Source: Thamnaconus septentrionalis (Eukaryota > Chordata > Actinopteri > Tetraodontiformes > Monacanthidae). Taken from it: DNA of 64,000 bases. Below the pieces are notes generated by a model. The model was not told the origin of the DNA. It ran no database searches and worked only from the letters and a program-made list of their open reading frames with translations. Positions 1 through 14,700 of the stretch are shown piece by piece. The first letter of the stretch is position 1. Each line of letters begins with the position of its first letter. The position numbers and the translations under genes are program-made. The stretch lies in assembly GCA_009823395.1 (NCBI GenBank), contig CM020519.1, positions 13,301,501 through 13,365,500 of the forward strand, read 5' to 3'.

Positions 1-100
1 ATGTAAGGCTTTATTTGAAATGTTTTGCTACTGTTGGTTGAAGGTGTTCATAAACTTCATTTGAGTCGGTATTCAGGATATTTACAGCCACCATATAGAT

Positions 101-128
<28 letters not shown>
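101..128. repeat. (CA)n microsatellite
   Basis: A near-perfect CA dinucleotide run of about 28 nt. Confidence 0.95.
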
Positions 129-132
<4 letters not shown>

Positions 133-2126
133 TGCTGTGCTGAGTTCACCTCACAATAAGAATACCGTGCTCAATATTTAAAGCACTGGAAGTGTTTGCA
201 GGAAGTCAAGTAAGTTTAGTTTGCCGCCGCTTCGAAAATCTTTGTGCAAAACTCCTGCTAAACGCTGCAGGCAACGAGAAAAGTGAGCATGCTCCAGCAT
301 TGCGTGTGTGTGTGTGTGCGTGCGTGCGTTTTTTGTGTCGGTGTATACGTGGGTGTGCAGAGATGTGCGCGCTTGGCTGCCATGGATCTCGACAGACCGA
401 GGCTGCAGCTCAGATCGATGTTTGCCTTTCTGTGGAGTCGTGGACACGAGGGGTCAGGCGGAAGAAAGAAGGCAAGGATCCTGAGAACGCGGTGGGAGGG
501 GCCTGGTGGTGGTGGTGGTGGGGGAGGGGAGAGGGGTTTAGTTTACACCTGTGCTGTAAATCACTATTTTAGCGGCTGCCATCTCCCGCGCTGGCGCTCA
601 GGGAATAACCTGCCACCGGGGCCGAGTACACAGCCGTCTCACTCGGCTGCCTTCCGATAACTCGCGGTGGCAAAGTGGTGTGGAAAAAAAGTTTGACTTA
701 CTGCTCGGGACATAAAGTAGCCGCAGGAGCCGTAAGAATATCCTGATTTGATGGCTCAAGAAGTCTGATCGTTAGTTTGCGGGAAGATGTGCCCTTGTCC
801 GATCCGTTCGCCTCCTCTAAGCTGTGTGCGTACGTGCGCGCGTGCTAGCGCGAGAGAGCGGCCGCCCTCGCCAGCCAATAACTCCAACAATCCTCTTACA
901 ATTGGCTTTGAAGCTGCACAGGACCAGTGAGGACACACCATTACATGGGGAGCATGACAAATGAGACCTCGCTTAACATGGCAAACTACAACTTTCTTTT
1001 TTTTTTTAGTACTTGCTTCAAAAATGAAAAATTGCATAACAAAGCATCTGAAAATAGGAACAATTGTGAACGTCCGATACACTAATTTTAATTGTAAATA
1101 GAATTATTACAATTCTATGGCAAAAAAAATAAATACATTTGCAAATAAATACATTGATGCAATTGTTGCCCCCAGAGCAAGAGGTGAGGCAATAGCTGCA
1201 GAGAAAATAGAACTGAAAGACCAAAACGGGAGATACAGGCTCTCCTGGTAATTGGGTTTCCTGTTGGAACACAAAGTGATAGGTCTTTTGTTTTGTCAGG
1301 GCTCTTGCAAACACATTTCTAGTTGTGTATTAATCGTGAAGTAAAGTGGGAGAAGGCTATATTTCAGGTACTGCAATGATACTGTCCGGGTCATATTTGT
1401 GGACCAAAAGTTTGAAGTGGTCAAAAAAACAAACAAGCAAAAACCTTTGTACGAAGCTGCATTTTTGTTGTTGTAGGGTTTAATATATGTTTGTGTCACT
1501 CCTGCCATTGGAAGAGGTGAGACGGTAAATTTTGTGGACACGTATGGAATGCATTGAAAAGACATGTTTCCCAGAAAGACATGGCTGTGACTGCACATGG
1601 CAGGTAATTAGGAGAAAGCGTCACATAGGATAACATAACAGTTCACCTTAATCTCTAGCGCATTTAGTATTGACAATTGATTGATATTTTGATTCAAAAG
1701 ATAAAAGATAGAAGCAAGTTATCAACATGCTAATTAGTAATGTAATTACAAATTTATTACATTGAGTGGTTGAGTAAAAATGGAAAATTCAAAAAATGTT
1801 CAATCGCAACAGACCCTCCCGCCCGACCCCTCTACAGTCGCTCTACTCTGCGGTCTCTCTATCACACATTGCCTCGTGTGACACTAACAGCACTCACAGG
1901 ACTGCCAGATGGAACCAAGACATTTGACCTAAAACCAGGTGTGGGGCTCCAGGAGAGGATTAAAGCAGGCCAAATATCAGCCCGGTCAGGTTAAGCTGAG
2001 TGTTTATCAGAAACTCTTTAGTTGTGATTCTGAGAGAGGTTGCCGACAAAGGCTGTTTATGATAAAAATTATTAATTTACCAGTTTGATTTTCCTTCCAG
2101 AGAGCGATGGAGCCCTCCACCCTCCC

Positions 2127-2128
<2 letters not shown>

Positions 2129-2165
<37 letters not shown>
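2129..2165. repeat. (CA)n microsatellite
   Basis: An uninterrupted AC run of about 37 nt in an ext1 intron. Confidence 0.95.
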
Positions 2166-2169
<4 letters not shown>

Positions 2170-3779
2170 GGGCACACAAAGGCCAGACCTCGCGCTTCCA
2201 TAAATACTGCTAAGCCCAGCTGGGACGGCTGGTCAGGGGGCACAGTGTCAAAGAGATGGATCGAGCAACACTAAAGAGCACTCTGACTCCACTTATCCAT
2301 GAGAATGTGTATTCCCTTATTCCCACACCAACACTTGGCAGGCCTGCGACGCTGGCCTTCCCTTTTCTGAATATTAGCGCACCAAATGCAGCTACGTATT
2401 CTAAGAACTTTGACATTTAAAGTGACCTGTCCTTTTCCCAACATTACTGTTTTGTGTCTTTACCAATTTTTAGTTCTCACAGTAAAAACAACAAACAAAT
2501 TTTTAAAAAAAAATTGCGGACAATTTCTAACTAAACACTAGCTAACTTTCCAGTTTTTAAAGCAATATACAGTATGTGCAGCTATTTGCTTCATTTTAAA
2601 GGTGCGGTTTACAATTTTGGACATAGGAGCTAATTTCCGAGTTAGCCAGTGTGCTAACTGAGCTAGTTTATCAGATTTCGCTGGTTCTAGGCTAGCGCAA
2701 GTCAATGGTTTCTGCTGGTCTGCCAATGAAAACAAGCCTACCCACTCCGTACAGCACAGTACACCCAAGGCAAATATATTACACCAGACTAAAAAAACTA
2801 GCCTTGTGTGGCATTTGGATTTTGAGGGACTAGTTTGATTTTTACTTCCATGTGCTGTACTCTGCTTCTGTCGCAATGATAGCAACTGGTAAGAGCCAGT
2901 AGTCCAGGTAAAATCAGTCCGCCGCTGCCGTGGCCCACTTCCAACTACAGGAAGTATAGCTATGTTGCTGCTGAGACACTAGTCCTTAAAAATGCAATGT
3001 TACGCTATGGTAGTATCATTACCAACATTATTCTGTCAACGCAGACATTTGAATCAATAGTCTGGCGAAATCATTTATTTGCCTCGGGTGCACTGTTGCA
3101 GTGGGTGAGATTGGTGAGAATTTGCATCTTTCTGTGCTGATCTAAAAAACAGTCAAGGCACAGGGCAAATGCAGACTGGCAGTGTGTTTTTGTCAAAGCT
3201 GAATTTAATTACAGTGACTCAACATCCTTGAGTGATTTTTTTTTTTCCAAGCAGATGGATTTTGACACATGCAAATAACATTTTGAAATTGTAATTAGAC
3301 AATTTAATAACAAAACATTGCTCTCTCTGTCAAAATGAAAACAAAAATATTGATATTCAAAATCTTTCAAACATCTGGTGGATAAAATCAAACTGCCTCA
3401 TTATCTCATAATCTGTTGTACTGAATGGTTATATAATCAATAAATTTGTTCGTTTGTGTTGCAATGCGGAGAAAAATAGCATAAAATCTGTTTTGTCCGA
3501 GCTTGTAAAATACACGACGCTTCTCAGTCTAAAAAAAAAGAACAAACAAAATCACAATTGTCATCCTTGGATTAGACATGTTGCTGACGCCGAGCCACTG
3601 GAACCAGAGGTGTGTTTCCTGTCAGCGTGATTGATGACGGCCACGGCGAAGAGAAAGCCTGCGTCCGGGCTAACCGAGCACTCGAAGCCGCAACGATTCT
3701 TCATGAGCTGCAAACCTAAATACAGTTTAGCCCAGACAAAACGTCCCGAGCCAGGACAAATGTCTCTGAAATGTTGCTA

Positions 3780-3781
<2 letters not shown>

Positions 3782-3820
<39 letters not shown>
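3782..3820. repeat. (GT)n microsatellite acting as splice acceptor tract
   Basis: A GT run of about 39 nt ending six bases before the AG of ext1 exon A, where a pyrimidine tract would normally lie. Confidence 0.95.
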
Positions 3821-3822
<2 letters not shown>

Positions 3823-3826
3823 CCAG

Positions 3827-3945
3827 GGAAGAGCCCCTCACAGCAGTTCACAGCCCTGATCCACGCGGTTACGCCCCTGCAGTCCCAGGTCTCCCCTGTG
3901 GTGAAGCTCATCATTGCTGTAGCCAAGTCCAAGTTCTGTGCACAG
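3827..3945 (+). CDS. ext1: ext1 exon A (first exon in window), start of GT64 region
   Basis: This exon is 119 nt, entering in phase 1 and ending in phase 0. It encodes [16 protein letters not shown] followed by [16 protein letters not shown]. The acceptor is GCCCAG directly behind a 39-nt GT repeat, and the donor is CACAG/GTGGGA. The N-terminal side (KSPSQQ) differs from the PPSKFT-type sequence I recall for mammalian EXT1, while the rest is close. Confidence 0.93.
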
Positions 3946-6900
3946 GTGGGAAGTTCCTCTCTCTCACTGTTGCAAAACGGACAGCATCTCCGTCAAGTTG
4001 AAACCTATTAAACCCGTTACGTAATACGTTTGTGACTCTGTCTGATCCTTTGGTAAACTTGCAGCATCAATTCAACTGTGAGGAGAGGTGGCCTCAAATA
4101 GAATAGGACATTGGCGCAGCTAGGAAAAAGAATCATTCCCTGGGGGGGAGGGTCCCAAAATATTATTGTAATAATTTTATTCATACTCTGCCATCCGTGC
4201 AACATGATATCTGTTATACCAGATATCCACAGTATTCAGCTCATTAGGAAAAACAACAAGCGGCGTCAAGACGAGTGCAATAGCATGTCAACTTATATGC
4301 CATCTGTGTGTGCTGTCCAGCCTGGCTGTACAGTCATGTTAACACATGCAAATCTCCTCCTCTTTGGCGCTTTAGTCCTCCTTCTGCTCCATAGCATAAC
4401 GTATAGTTATAGTCAGCTGCTAGTGACTGCAGCGATTGTAATTTAGATTTACAATATAGTCATTTTAGTTGCTGTATTCCATACTTGTTTTGTTACATGG
4501 TATTATCCCACCAAAACGTTTGTAACAGTCACATTATATCGTTAATATGCTTGTTTGCTCAATAGATTTGTTGTAGTGCGCATGCAGCACAAACTACGAG
4601 ACTGAAATACGCATGTGACCCCTTTAAGCTTTGCTTGTAAAATAACACATGGCAAACTTAGTTCACAAATAAATATACATGAATAAATATTTCCTTAAAA
4701 AAAAAACTGAAGCCGTGATGTCATCAGCCATCGCATTGTGCTTTTCCCCTTCCAGATTGTGGTCTTGTGGAACTGCGACAAGCCTTTACCTCCGAGGAAC
4801 AAGTGGCCCTCCACCAGCGTGCCTCTCACTGTCACTGAAGGACAGACTAAGGTAAGAGCTGCTGCCTTTTTTTTTTTTTTTGCACCTCATCAAGAGCAGA
4901 GAGGCCACCATTCAATGGGGCTGTATGGGATTATTTCTCTTGGTTCCTCCTGCTGGAGTTCACCAGGACTTCTGTGCACTTCCATTTGGTTTCTGTGAGT
5001 CCAGGAATACTGTCTATGGAATCCTGAACAACATAATTGCCATAACTAGCATTAACATTAAGCTGCACTACATTGCATTGGTCCTCTTAGCATGTACATT
5101 TAGACTTACACCCTTTGAAAAAAAAACAATGACTTTGTACGAAAAATGTGGCAAACCATTAGCATCATTTGCAGTACGTTTTAGTTTGTATCTGATCATT
5201 CCATGATCGTTTATTGTTATTATTAAAAAATCTCAACTGCAGTATAGACACTACAGTGAAAATGTATTTTGTTAGTGTTAACCATCGCGCGTTTAAGTTG
5301 CCACAAGACAATCAAAGAAAGAAATGAAAACTGGTAAAATAGAGTGAAAACTCTTGAGGATGCCAGGTTCTCAGACATTGCATTGATGGATGGATGGATG
5401 GATTGATGGATGGACAGATGGAAGGAAGGAAGGACGGACCAGTGGATTTGAAATTTCCAACACCACCAACACCAATACAGCTTTTTCAGATAGATAAATA
5501 TCTAGTTTCTCTAATAGCACATACATTTTTAATGAATTCTAAATGGGACCCCAGTGGCAGAAAGGTGAATACGGATGACTTCCTTTTGAACATCAAAAAT
5601 GAGCAGCCATGGCTGTCAGTTATTTTATGCATAAAATTTTATTCATAAAATAACTGACAGCTTAAAGAGGCCCAAGCCTCAAGTGGGCAATGCTCATTTC
5701 TGACTAAGCATTCGCAATCACATCCAATATTTGAAACACAGAAAAATTTGATTGGAAAAAGTAACAATTAAAACGCCATATGTGAAGCATTGCTTGGCCA
5801 AGAGGACACAGGGCTTTGAACTGAGAACGTCAGATACCTTTGAAGGAAACATAAAAGCAGATGGTAACTTTAACTGAGAGAATACTGGAAGAGGCAGAAA
5901 ACTCAATGCTTTCCTACCAACTACAGCTTTGAGCATGGTTGGGGGGCGAATTCAGTGCAGTCAACATTCATCTGAAAGAGTGCAACGGTAGACCGTAATA
6001 TTTACCGATAGCAGTGATCATCTGAAGAAAATGCAGTGCCCGAGCTATTCAAGAGGCCACCACAGGGCCTACAAACACAGACCCGCGTACCACGTGCCCC
6101 ATCGAGAACTCGTGGTCAAATTCTTCGAACTCCAGCAGCAGCTCGGCGAGCTGAATAAACTGGTCGACCGGGAGCAGGTCCAGTCTCAGGTCCAGAGGAG
6201 CGTCATCAAGGGCCTCCAGCGCGAGCTGAAGAGCGCCACCAGGCAGACGGAGACGCAAAGGGCGCTGAAGGAGAAGAGCATCCACAGGGAGGAAGAAACC
6301 AGGAGAGAATTGGTGAAGCTCGTAAAAGACAACTGTCGAGAAAGCCACAGCCCGGAATCCAACGGCAGGCAGAAAAGGAGGAAAAAGAAGAAGCAGCGCG
6401 CCGAGCAGGAGAAGGTGGCGTCCGACGTGGACCAGGGGGCTCTCCAAGACCGACGCAGACGTCTTTCGGAACAGCAGAAGACGGCTAAAGTGCCACAGGT
6501 CCAGTTCAACCAGACGAATGAATTTGCGAGAAAGCAGGCCGACGACGCCTTCCCGGATACGCCGACTAATCAGCCGAGCTTCACAGAGCGGGAGCAACGT
6601 CGCAAGCAAAGCCTGGATGAGCTGTTGCCCAAATTCAAGCAGAATTGCTCACTCAAGGTTAAGATTTCCATCGAGCCGAAAGACGAGAGAGAAGACCATC
6701 CCCACCAAGAACTTTGAAAAAGTCCAGCCCCTGTGAAAATTCCACATTATCTACAAATCTAAGGAGGGAAGAAAATGCTAACAAATGATTTTCCAGGAAA
6801 GGCACCAGAAAAAGGCGGAAATGTAATACATACACAGGTGGAACTCACATTGTATGATTAACTAATTTTCAATAAACCTGCTGTGAAACTAGTGCCTGAC

Positions 6901-8745
6901 CTTATTGATAAAAAAAAAAATTAAAAAAAAAAACAAGCATCCAACCGGTGCAAAATGAATATCTGTTGCTATAAAGTGCAGGTATGACAATGAAAAATGA
7001 ATGATATATAATACACAGATGAAATTTGTATGAATTTAGTAATGTGCAATGATTTTGATGTTTGCAGCATGTACATTGGTGCAGGTAGGTTATTGACTGA
7101 TGCAAGGAAGTCGTGGGTAATAACTCCAGCAGAATCACAGTGTCTCCAGTAGTGTAAGGTACTGTACTGTAATAAACTAGTTTATTTTGTTGTTTTTTAT
7201 CCTCATGAATCAAAATCCCAAAACACAATCATAAGAAAGTCTTTGATTTAAAAAGAAAAAGCCTGTCGAAGAAGATACTAGACTCATTTCATCAACAGTG
7301 GCCTTCAGGCAGGTCGCTCCAAACTCGAGGAGCCAGTGGATCTTAAGACTGCTCACTGATTCGGGGGTTACATGGGGTCTCCAGCTATGACATGTAATTT
7401 GGGATCAAGTCTTGAATGGCTCTGAAATTTATCTGAGTAATGTGCTCCTTTTTCTTGTCAAAAATCTTATTCCATTCTATCCATTGATCCATTTTATTTT
7501 TACGTGTCATGCACTTTTCTGGGGACCATGTAGGCCTGGAATACAGTATCTTAAGCTGATAAATTGCACAAAGACAGATCCAGAATTTCAAAAAAGTCGT
7601 CAAAAAAGGCAAAGTAGAAAATGACAATATTAACTGTTATAGTGCATGATTTGGAGTCTGTGAATTGGGGAGATAAAAGCTGGAATATGGATACTATCAA
7701 CATTGGTCGAATAATTCTCAGACGAAACTGACATGATTGGACAACCGCTTATGTTTATCGAATGTTAAATTAGAATCAAACGCGCTACCCGGGTTCTGAC
7801 AGTTGGCTTAATGCTGTTAGACAGCGTGCCAAGGGAGGCGCTGATACTGGCGTGGAGAATTTTCTGGACCAGCGACAAGATTTCCATTTTGTCAGCACTC
7901 GGTTGCAGGAAGTTTGCTGACATCTGTTTTCTAATATCAGACAGTCAGTTTGCAAGATTTATGCAACCTGATGCATCAGCAGGCTTTACGTGTGACATAT
8001 TTTTTTGGGGGGCGGGGCTTAGCTGGACGCCAAATATTGCCAAGCTAGCTCGCTAAGTTTGCTTGTAAAGTGGCCGTTTGCATGTTTGAACAGGCTGATT
8101 TTTGGAAGAACGGCTAAAGAAACAGAACCTTCAGTCAATATGCATGTTCCCAGTGTTGTTGATTGTATTTTCAGTCCAATCCTTTGGTTTCATGGCACTT
8201 TACCAACGTTGCGGACGATTTCTCCAACTGGCAGTGGCAGCTGGTGTTTTCCCTTTTTTTCCGCCAGCACAGCAAGACAACATTTTTGCGAGTGGCATTT
8301 CCTCTGTTTTGCCTTCAGCTGAAACAGTGGGATCAACAACATGATGTATTGAATTTTAAAAAGACAGAATGTGATGTGGTAATTCTTGTATAAATCTAAG
8401 TTGGGCCGCAGGGGTGAGAAAGCTGTGGAGACAAATTCAGTAATTTTAGATTACTATTACTTTCGTTATTACTTTCACTGTTTGAAAATGTATTGCGTTA
8501 CCTCTTCTGTTTTCTTATTCCCCTCTTTTCTGATTGGAGATCGTTGCTGTAATTGCTTTATTCTGTGAATCTTTCTGCTGTTGACGACAGCAACACGTGG
8601 CTGTGTGTGTGTCTGCGTGTGCATGAGTGCGTGCGTGTGAAATTTTACTCCTATAATTACGGTCATATGGTCTGCTGACGTGCTGCCCAGACAGGCGTTT
8701 CACTCATCCAAGTGCTTACAGCGTCTCCATGCTCCGTGATACTGA

Positions 8746-8776
<31 letters not shown>

Positions 8777-11700
8777 GGTGTGTGATTTAGCTTGACAGAG
8801 TGCAGCGGCAGCAGAGTGTAATTTGCGGTAGGTGATGAGTGAATGTACTCTGTTAGGCTGGATAAATGCACTCCATCAAAAAGCTGTTACTCTCCCCTCA
8901 CTCTGTTTACTCTGGGTTCTATTTTTTTTTTCTCTTTATTGAGTCGCGTGTATCTGTTGATGTTGTATTAATAGCACATTTTCCAGTTTCGCTTTCATTT
9001 AAGATGCGTCTTGCCCCCGCACTGCTTCATGCTCATGCTGGTGGGGAGCATGGTAGAAATAAACTATTGCAGAGATTAGGTGGGCAAATTTTAAAATGGA
9101 TATAAACTGATCTGGATTACTTTCAAAGTGGCCATGGCATAGCATGCTAAGTTTGTATATACTCCATCCATCCATGTATACATTTTGTTTTCCCTCTTCC
9201 CTCTTCTTCCTCCCAGGGTAGCGGGAATTCATTAGTCAGTCTGGGATCATTTATTTACACACTGAAACATGAATCAGCTTAAAGGATAAGTGTGTAATAT
9301 TTGCAGATTTTAAAGAAGAAACGGCAACATCAAGTGGTTACGTTTTACATTGCATCGTCTTCCACTCCCGCTCCCCCTCCTGAGCCTGCCAGTAAACTAC
9401 GGTGGCTTGCGCACTCTAAAACTGGATACCTTGTCCACCTTCTTCTTCGTTGGTGAAGTTGACGCTGCGAGGCAGTCACCCTAATTAAGAAATGCTCTTT
9501 CTGGTGGGCTGGATTGTCCACACTGGATACCTTAGGCGGGGCGAGATAGCAGCTAACTGGGACGGCCAGTTAGCTGCTATGTTATACACTTTTATTCATG
9601 TATTTTTGGGCAGTATATCAAGCTTTTACCAATCTAAAATATAAATCTAGCCAAATATTACACACTCTACCTTGAAGACCCAGTACACTCTGCCAAATGC
9701 AGTAGTGAAGATGTGGATCTGGTCCTTGCGACTGGTCCTCAGGGGACAATGTGCCAGCTGCAGAGAACTAATTTCACTGTATATTAAAAGCGTGACCTAT
9801 GAGGTAGATGACAGCGGGTCAATCTGTCTAACATTCTATCTTGCGTGCTCAAAGGACAAGTAAAAAGATTTTGAGTAGAAAAGTATAACAGTGCTGTCTT
9901 TTGTGCAAGCTGTTAATGTGGTCAGTGGCCAGAGCCTTGTTGAAAATCGTTGACTTGGAAAAGAGCTTGGACAGTTGTGGTTTGGCTAAAACCTCTTGAT
10001 GACTTTGGACTCAGGAATGATGCTGCTTGCCAAGCATTTATTACCCCCATATCAATATTTTCAGAGGAGTGACCTGTGAACTCCTCGATATCACTCTTGC
10101 TGTGTTGCCGGCATCTCACCCTCGTCCCATCAGTCATCCTGCTGCTAGAGCCATAAGTCTGCATTGATGAGTGAGCCGTCAGCATTGATCCTGAATCAGT
10201 GAATATACATTTAATTTAAAAGCACCAAGCGCCAATCACCTGATGATGTTCATAAAAAAAATTATCCAAAAAATAAAGTTAATGACAATAGATGAAGAAG
10301 AACAACTCGAGATGCCTGATGGAGAGTTTAATACGTTCATGAGAGATATTTTCTAACTATGTGGGAAATCAAATGAATCTCTACTGCTGTTATAAGGTGG
10401 CAGTACTTGCACGTCACTCACCAACAGCAAGCAGGCAGCAGCAAGGCGTTGTTGTTTTGCTGTACTATAAGTATGCTGCAGGTAAATGCTGAGGCCAGCT
10501 GATCTGCTGCTCAGTTGAACTCAAATTTATTTTTATTAACACATTGAAAATAAATAAATGAATGAAAATACAGGCGGAACGCAAAAGCTGTCACGATCAT
10601 CACAACACGCCGTAACACCAAATTGCCATATTACTATAAAACCGAGTTGTTTGTCTTTATTGAGAACTGCTGCATCCCTGCAGTGTTGTTTTACCCCAAC
10701 TGCAACAGCCTTGGTAAGAGGACACAATTACACTAATTGATGATTTAAGAAAAATGTCGCTGCTTACTGCTTCAGCAAGAGACAATTCTGACTATCAGAC
10801 CACAGACAAAAACTGTTAATATTGTGGAAGACGTGGCAAAATAGCCCCGGAATGCACTGTATGAAAACGGGAAACGGGTGAAAGGAACTCCGAAAAAGAT
10901 AAACGGCTATTGAGCTGTTAGTGATTTTAGAGAGGTCTTTATCTTTTCCCCCAGAGGCCAAAAGGCATTGGCACCTGCAAGAGGCAGGTATGGGAAAAGG
11001 TAGGAAGTCGGAAAACGGCACTGCATCCAGATAAACACTGAGAGTCGTGGTGAATTAAGCTGTTTAGCAATATTGATGTGCATTTACATGATAAATGGAG
11101 TGAAGGTGCAGATGAACAAAAGCTCAGTAAATACTTGTTTGGGTTAATGACTGTGCAATATAATCTTTGGTCCATTCATGGCCCATTATAGTATAAAAGA
11201 TTGCACATTAATATAACTTAATTTCAGTAGACACAGAATTTTCTGCTTTGGTTTTCTATTGCATCACTTCTCAAGACAAGATGTTTGCACATTGTAAAAT
11301 ATGTTCACCAAATCTCTCGGTAAATACCTTTTCAAAGAGAGTGAAACACAGCGCCACCTGTTCATTACCAGCGTTGCCATGCACACCGTTTCACTGCTGG
11401 TAACAATTTTGAGGGGTCCGACTTGAATGGGATAGATTGACTGTTCAAGGTGGACCTTCTCTCCTGAATGACCTTCTCTCCTCTTAATGAGTCCTCCTCC
11501 CTTCTTGTCTTTACCTTTAACACATTAAATTTGTGACAGGATTTGTCTGGTTATGTGGATTTGTAAACGTGAGTGGTGCCTCTAGTGTCTGACACAAAGA
11601 ACTGCTTCACGTTTATTCGCTCTCCACCCCAATTGATTTGGTTAATTTTGTCTTATTCGACCACTCACCTTGGATGGTCTTGGGAATACCAGTTGATTCA

Positions 11701-14700
11701 AATGTTGGATTGTTGTTGGTTGTGTCCGTATGTGTGTGTGTGTATTGTCTATGCCATTATTTCAGGTTTGGCTGCTGGAGATGTTTTATTCATTTATTTA
11801 TTTATTTATCTTAAGTCACTCAGCAGTTTTTTTTCATAATTGTCATTTTAATTACAAGCCAGGGATATCATCAGCGCCTCCCTCTCCAATTGGTTTTGGT
11901 CTTTCACAGTCATTGTTCACTCAAAAGAATTGATCAACAAAGAGAACCAATGAATATTTCCATTTTCCAAATCATCAAAATCCTCAGTCAGCGAAACGTT
12001 TTCAGTATTCCCAATATGTCACAAATCCAGCACTGCATAATGAGGCCATAACATGTAATTAACATGATGTAAACATCCATTATAAGCCTAAACAAATGAT
12101 GCTGACCGAAGCACAATAAACACTTTGCACACTTGCACAGGTTCAAGGATTTAAAGGTTTCTTTTCTCACCCTATGTCTTTCACTCTGTTCTTCATTCCT
12201 CATTTCCATTTACTGTATGTATGCGACTGGTTCCTTAAAAAGGAAAAAATATATTTTTTACATTTTATCCCTAATATAATATAATATAATTTAAAATAGC
12301 TTTAACAATGAATATTTTGCACATATTTTGCACTTGCCATACCTTGTTTTTCCTCTTTCCAGACAATGAGTCGTCGTTTTTTCCCCCATGAAGTCATCCT
12401 AACTGACGCTGTTCTCAGTCTGGATGAAGACTCAGTTCTCTCAACAAATGAGGTGAGTACCTGATGACATCTGACTTGGCAATATGCTGAGTTTCTTTCT
12501 TTTTTTTTCGGTTTTTTTTTTGTTTTTGTCAGAAACTGGTGAACTGAATTTTCCCCCTTTCTAGACTAAATGAAGTGAGACCGCCATGTTCCCAAGGCAC
12601 AGGGGGCCGCCATTCAGGCCTCTAGAAGCTAGAAATGTTATTTCTGGCAGCAAACCAGCCAATTTTTCTAGGGCAACCAAGTACATGCAGTTATGCTCGC
12701 GTCCACTTTTTTTTTTTCTCGTTGACATTTCAGGTAAGTTGTAAAGTAAATCTGCACTGATCCGTGGCATGCTCAGACATGGCTGGGCATGCAATAAGTC
12801 CACTTCAAGCTTCATTTGTAGGTTGTCACATGAATTTGCAGCACTTCAGAGTGTTGTAAAGTGAAAAAAAAAGCTTAGGGGTGAATTGATGAGACATTGA
12901 CCTGAACATTCAATGCAAAACTAGCAATGGAACTAACAAGTTGGTAAATAAAATTCTTAAAAAGTAACCGCTATATACCAAAAAAAAAAAAAAAAATAGA
13001 AAATATAATTCTTTTTTTATAAAACCTCATGTTTGTAAAGCTGAAACTCAATATGATATGATAACTAATGCGATGAATCCATCTTTTTGGTTGCGGGTTC
13101 GCCAGAGCACAAAACAAATGTGTGGTCTCTATGATTCCTAATCACACTTCTTACAACACTGGTTTTACACACCTAACCCCTCAGGTGTAATTGATCGATA
13201 GGCTCATCTGGAATGCTAAACGAGTGCCTCTGCTTTCGGAGTCATTACAAGCAACAACCTTGTTCCCTTTTGGCTTTTCTGCTCTGATCGCTGAAAGGAT
13301 TGTGAGACCCAGGAAACCCAAGGGAGCCGATATGTCTTTAAACTCTGATATGTTTTATTAATGTAGGAGAGTCAATGTTAACCTTTCCTGTGATGGTAGA
13401 GCCATCCTCAACGAAGGTGTGTGTGTGTGGGTGAATAATGATTGTCGCCGATTTGCTAATATTGTGTTAAAATTCCATCCCATAATAAATATAAAATGAA
13501 GTTGGCAATGGTTTTAGACACAAACGTATTACCGATGAGTTTTATTATGTTGTGGTCATGTTTGCACCAGACGGACACATTTTTAGTTCATTTAGATAGT
13601 TTGGTTGGTGCATGTTCACCAACAGTGTTGGCAAGTAATCTATTACTAAGTAATCCACTACTGTAATTAGCTTGCTTTTTAGTAACTGAGTAATGTAACG
13701 GGATTACTCTGGCAAAATTGATAATTATATCATAATCATATATCATATCATTACTTTATCAAGTAACAATTCCATTACACAAAATGTCGAAGGTTGATGA
13801 TGTAGCAGTGCATGCATTGATATGCGACGACGCACCAAAATAAGCATGGTGGCGACAGAAAAAAAAAACAGCGATTGCATTTGTAGCTGGAAATACAAAC
13901 ATTATTTTTAGCTCATCTCGTCTAAATGTAAGAATATTGTGGTTCGTTGTACATTATGTGCAGGAAACAAGACGTTTTCAACTGTTGCTTTATCTTTTTT
14001 TTAACTTAAGTAATTAGTAATTGATTAATTATGAGACAAAGTATTAAATAAATAATTAGATGACTTTTTAAAGGAGTAATCAGTAGTTGGATTACTTTTA
14101 TGGAGTAATCCCAACAACACTGTTCATCAAGGTACACGTGAAGTAAATTATACACTGTAAACAAAAGTCAAAGAGGATAGGAGAGGGTATCAGCATAATC
14201 TAGTGGGGTGCTTAGATTACCTCATGGTCAAACAACATGTGATGAATAATGTAATTTCTCATTGTAGTTCTAGAAGGGGTAATCTACCGCAAAGAAAATG
14301 CACGACTAGAAACTCGCGATACTAAAGACTCACAGAAAGCTTCCTGAATTTCATGCTCTTCGTGATGACGCCATATTTTCCTCCTGTCACTCATTCTTTC
14401 ATCGACAACTTCCTAACTTCACTCGCACGGGACTGTGGCATTTAAAATCTCGGCTCCTTGCGGACGGTGTGTTCCCACCACTAATCAAGACATCACAGAC
14501 AGAGTCCCTTCGCAGGCCTCACTTTCCCATTAGACTCAGTGCCCTTTAACTACGGCGAGGGGATTTATTGAAAGGAGGTGAAATATGCCAAGATAGTGTG
14601 AATGTACGGGGGGGAGCATTTTAGGATAAGACTGTGGTAAAGGCCCTCTCATATTGTAATACCTCCATGGAAGAATGGCTGTGCCAATTTTATAATTACA

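Larger units (their letters stand above)
1..3826 (+). other. ext1 intron sequence, no exon seen
   Basis: This is AT-rich intronic sequence upstream of the first recognised ext1 exon, with two CA repeats (101-128, 2129-2165). I looked for the preceding ext1 exon and did not find it. Nothing else is supported. Confidence 0.6.
6936..12362 (+). other. Rest of the ext1 intron between exons B and C
   Basis: No exon is recognised. The interval contains a CA repeat (8745-8772), a copy of the dispersed repeat of about 125 bp (9281-9430), a perfect hairpin (9546-9580) and AT-rich unique sequence. Confidence 0.5.

Noticed and set aside
6049..6609. Open frame of 186 residues on the minus strand opposite the nested intronless gene
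   Set aside because: It is a shadow caused by the GC-rich coding strand; the plus-strand frame has the paralog and the start/stop logic.
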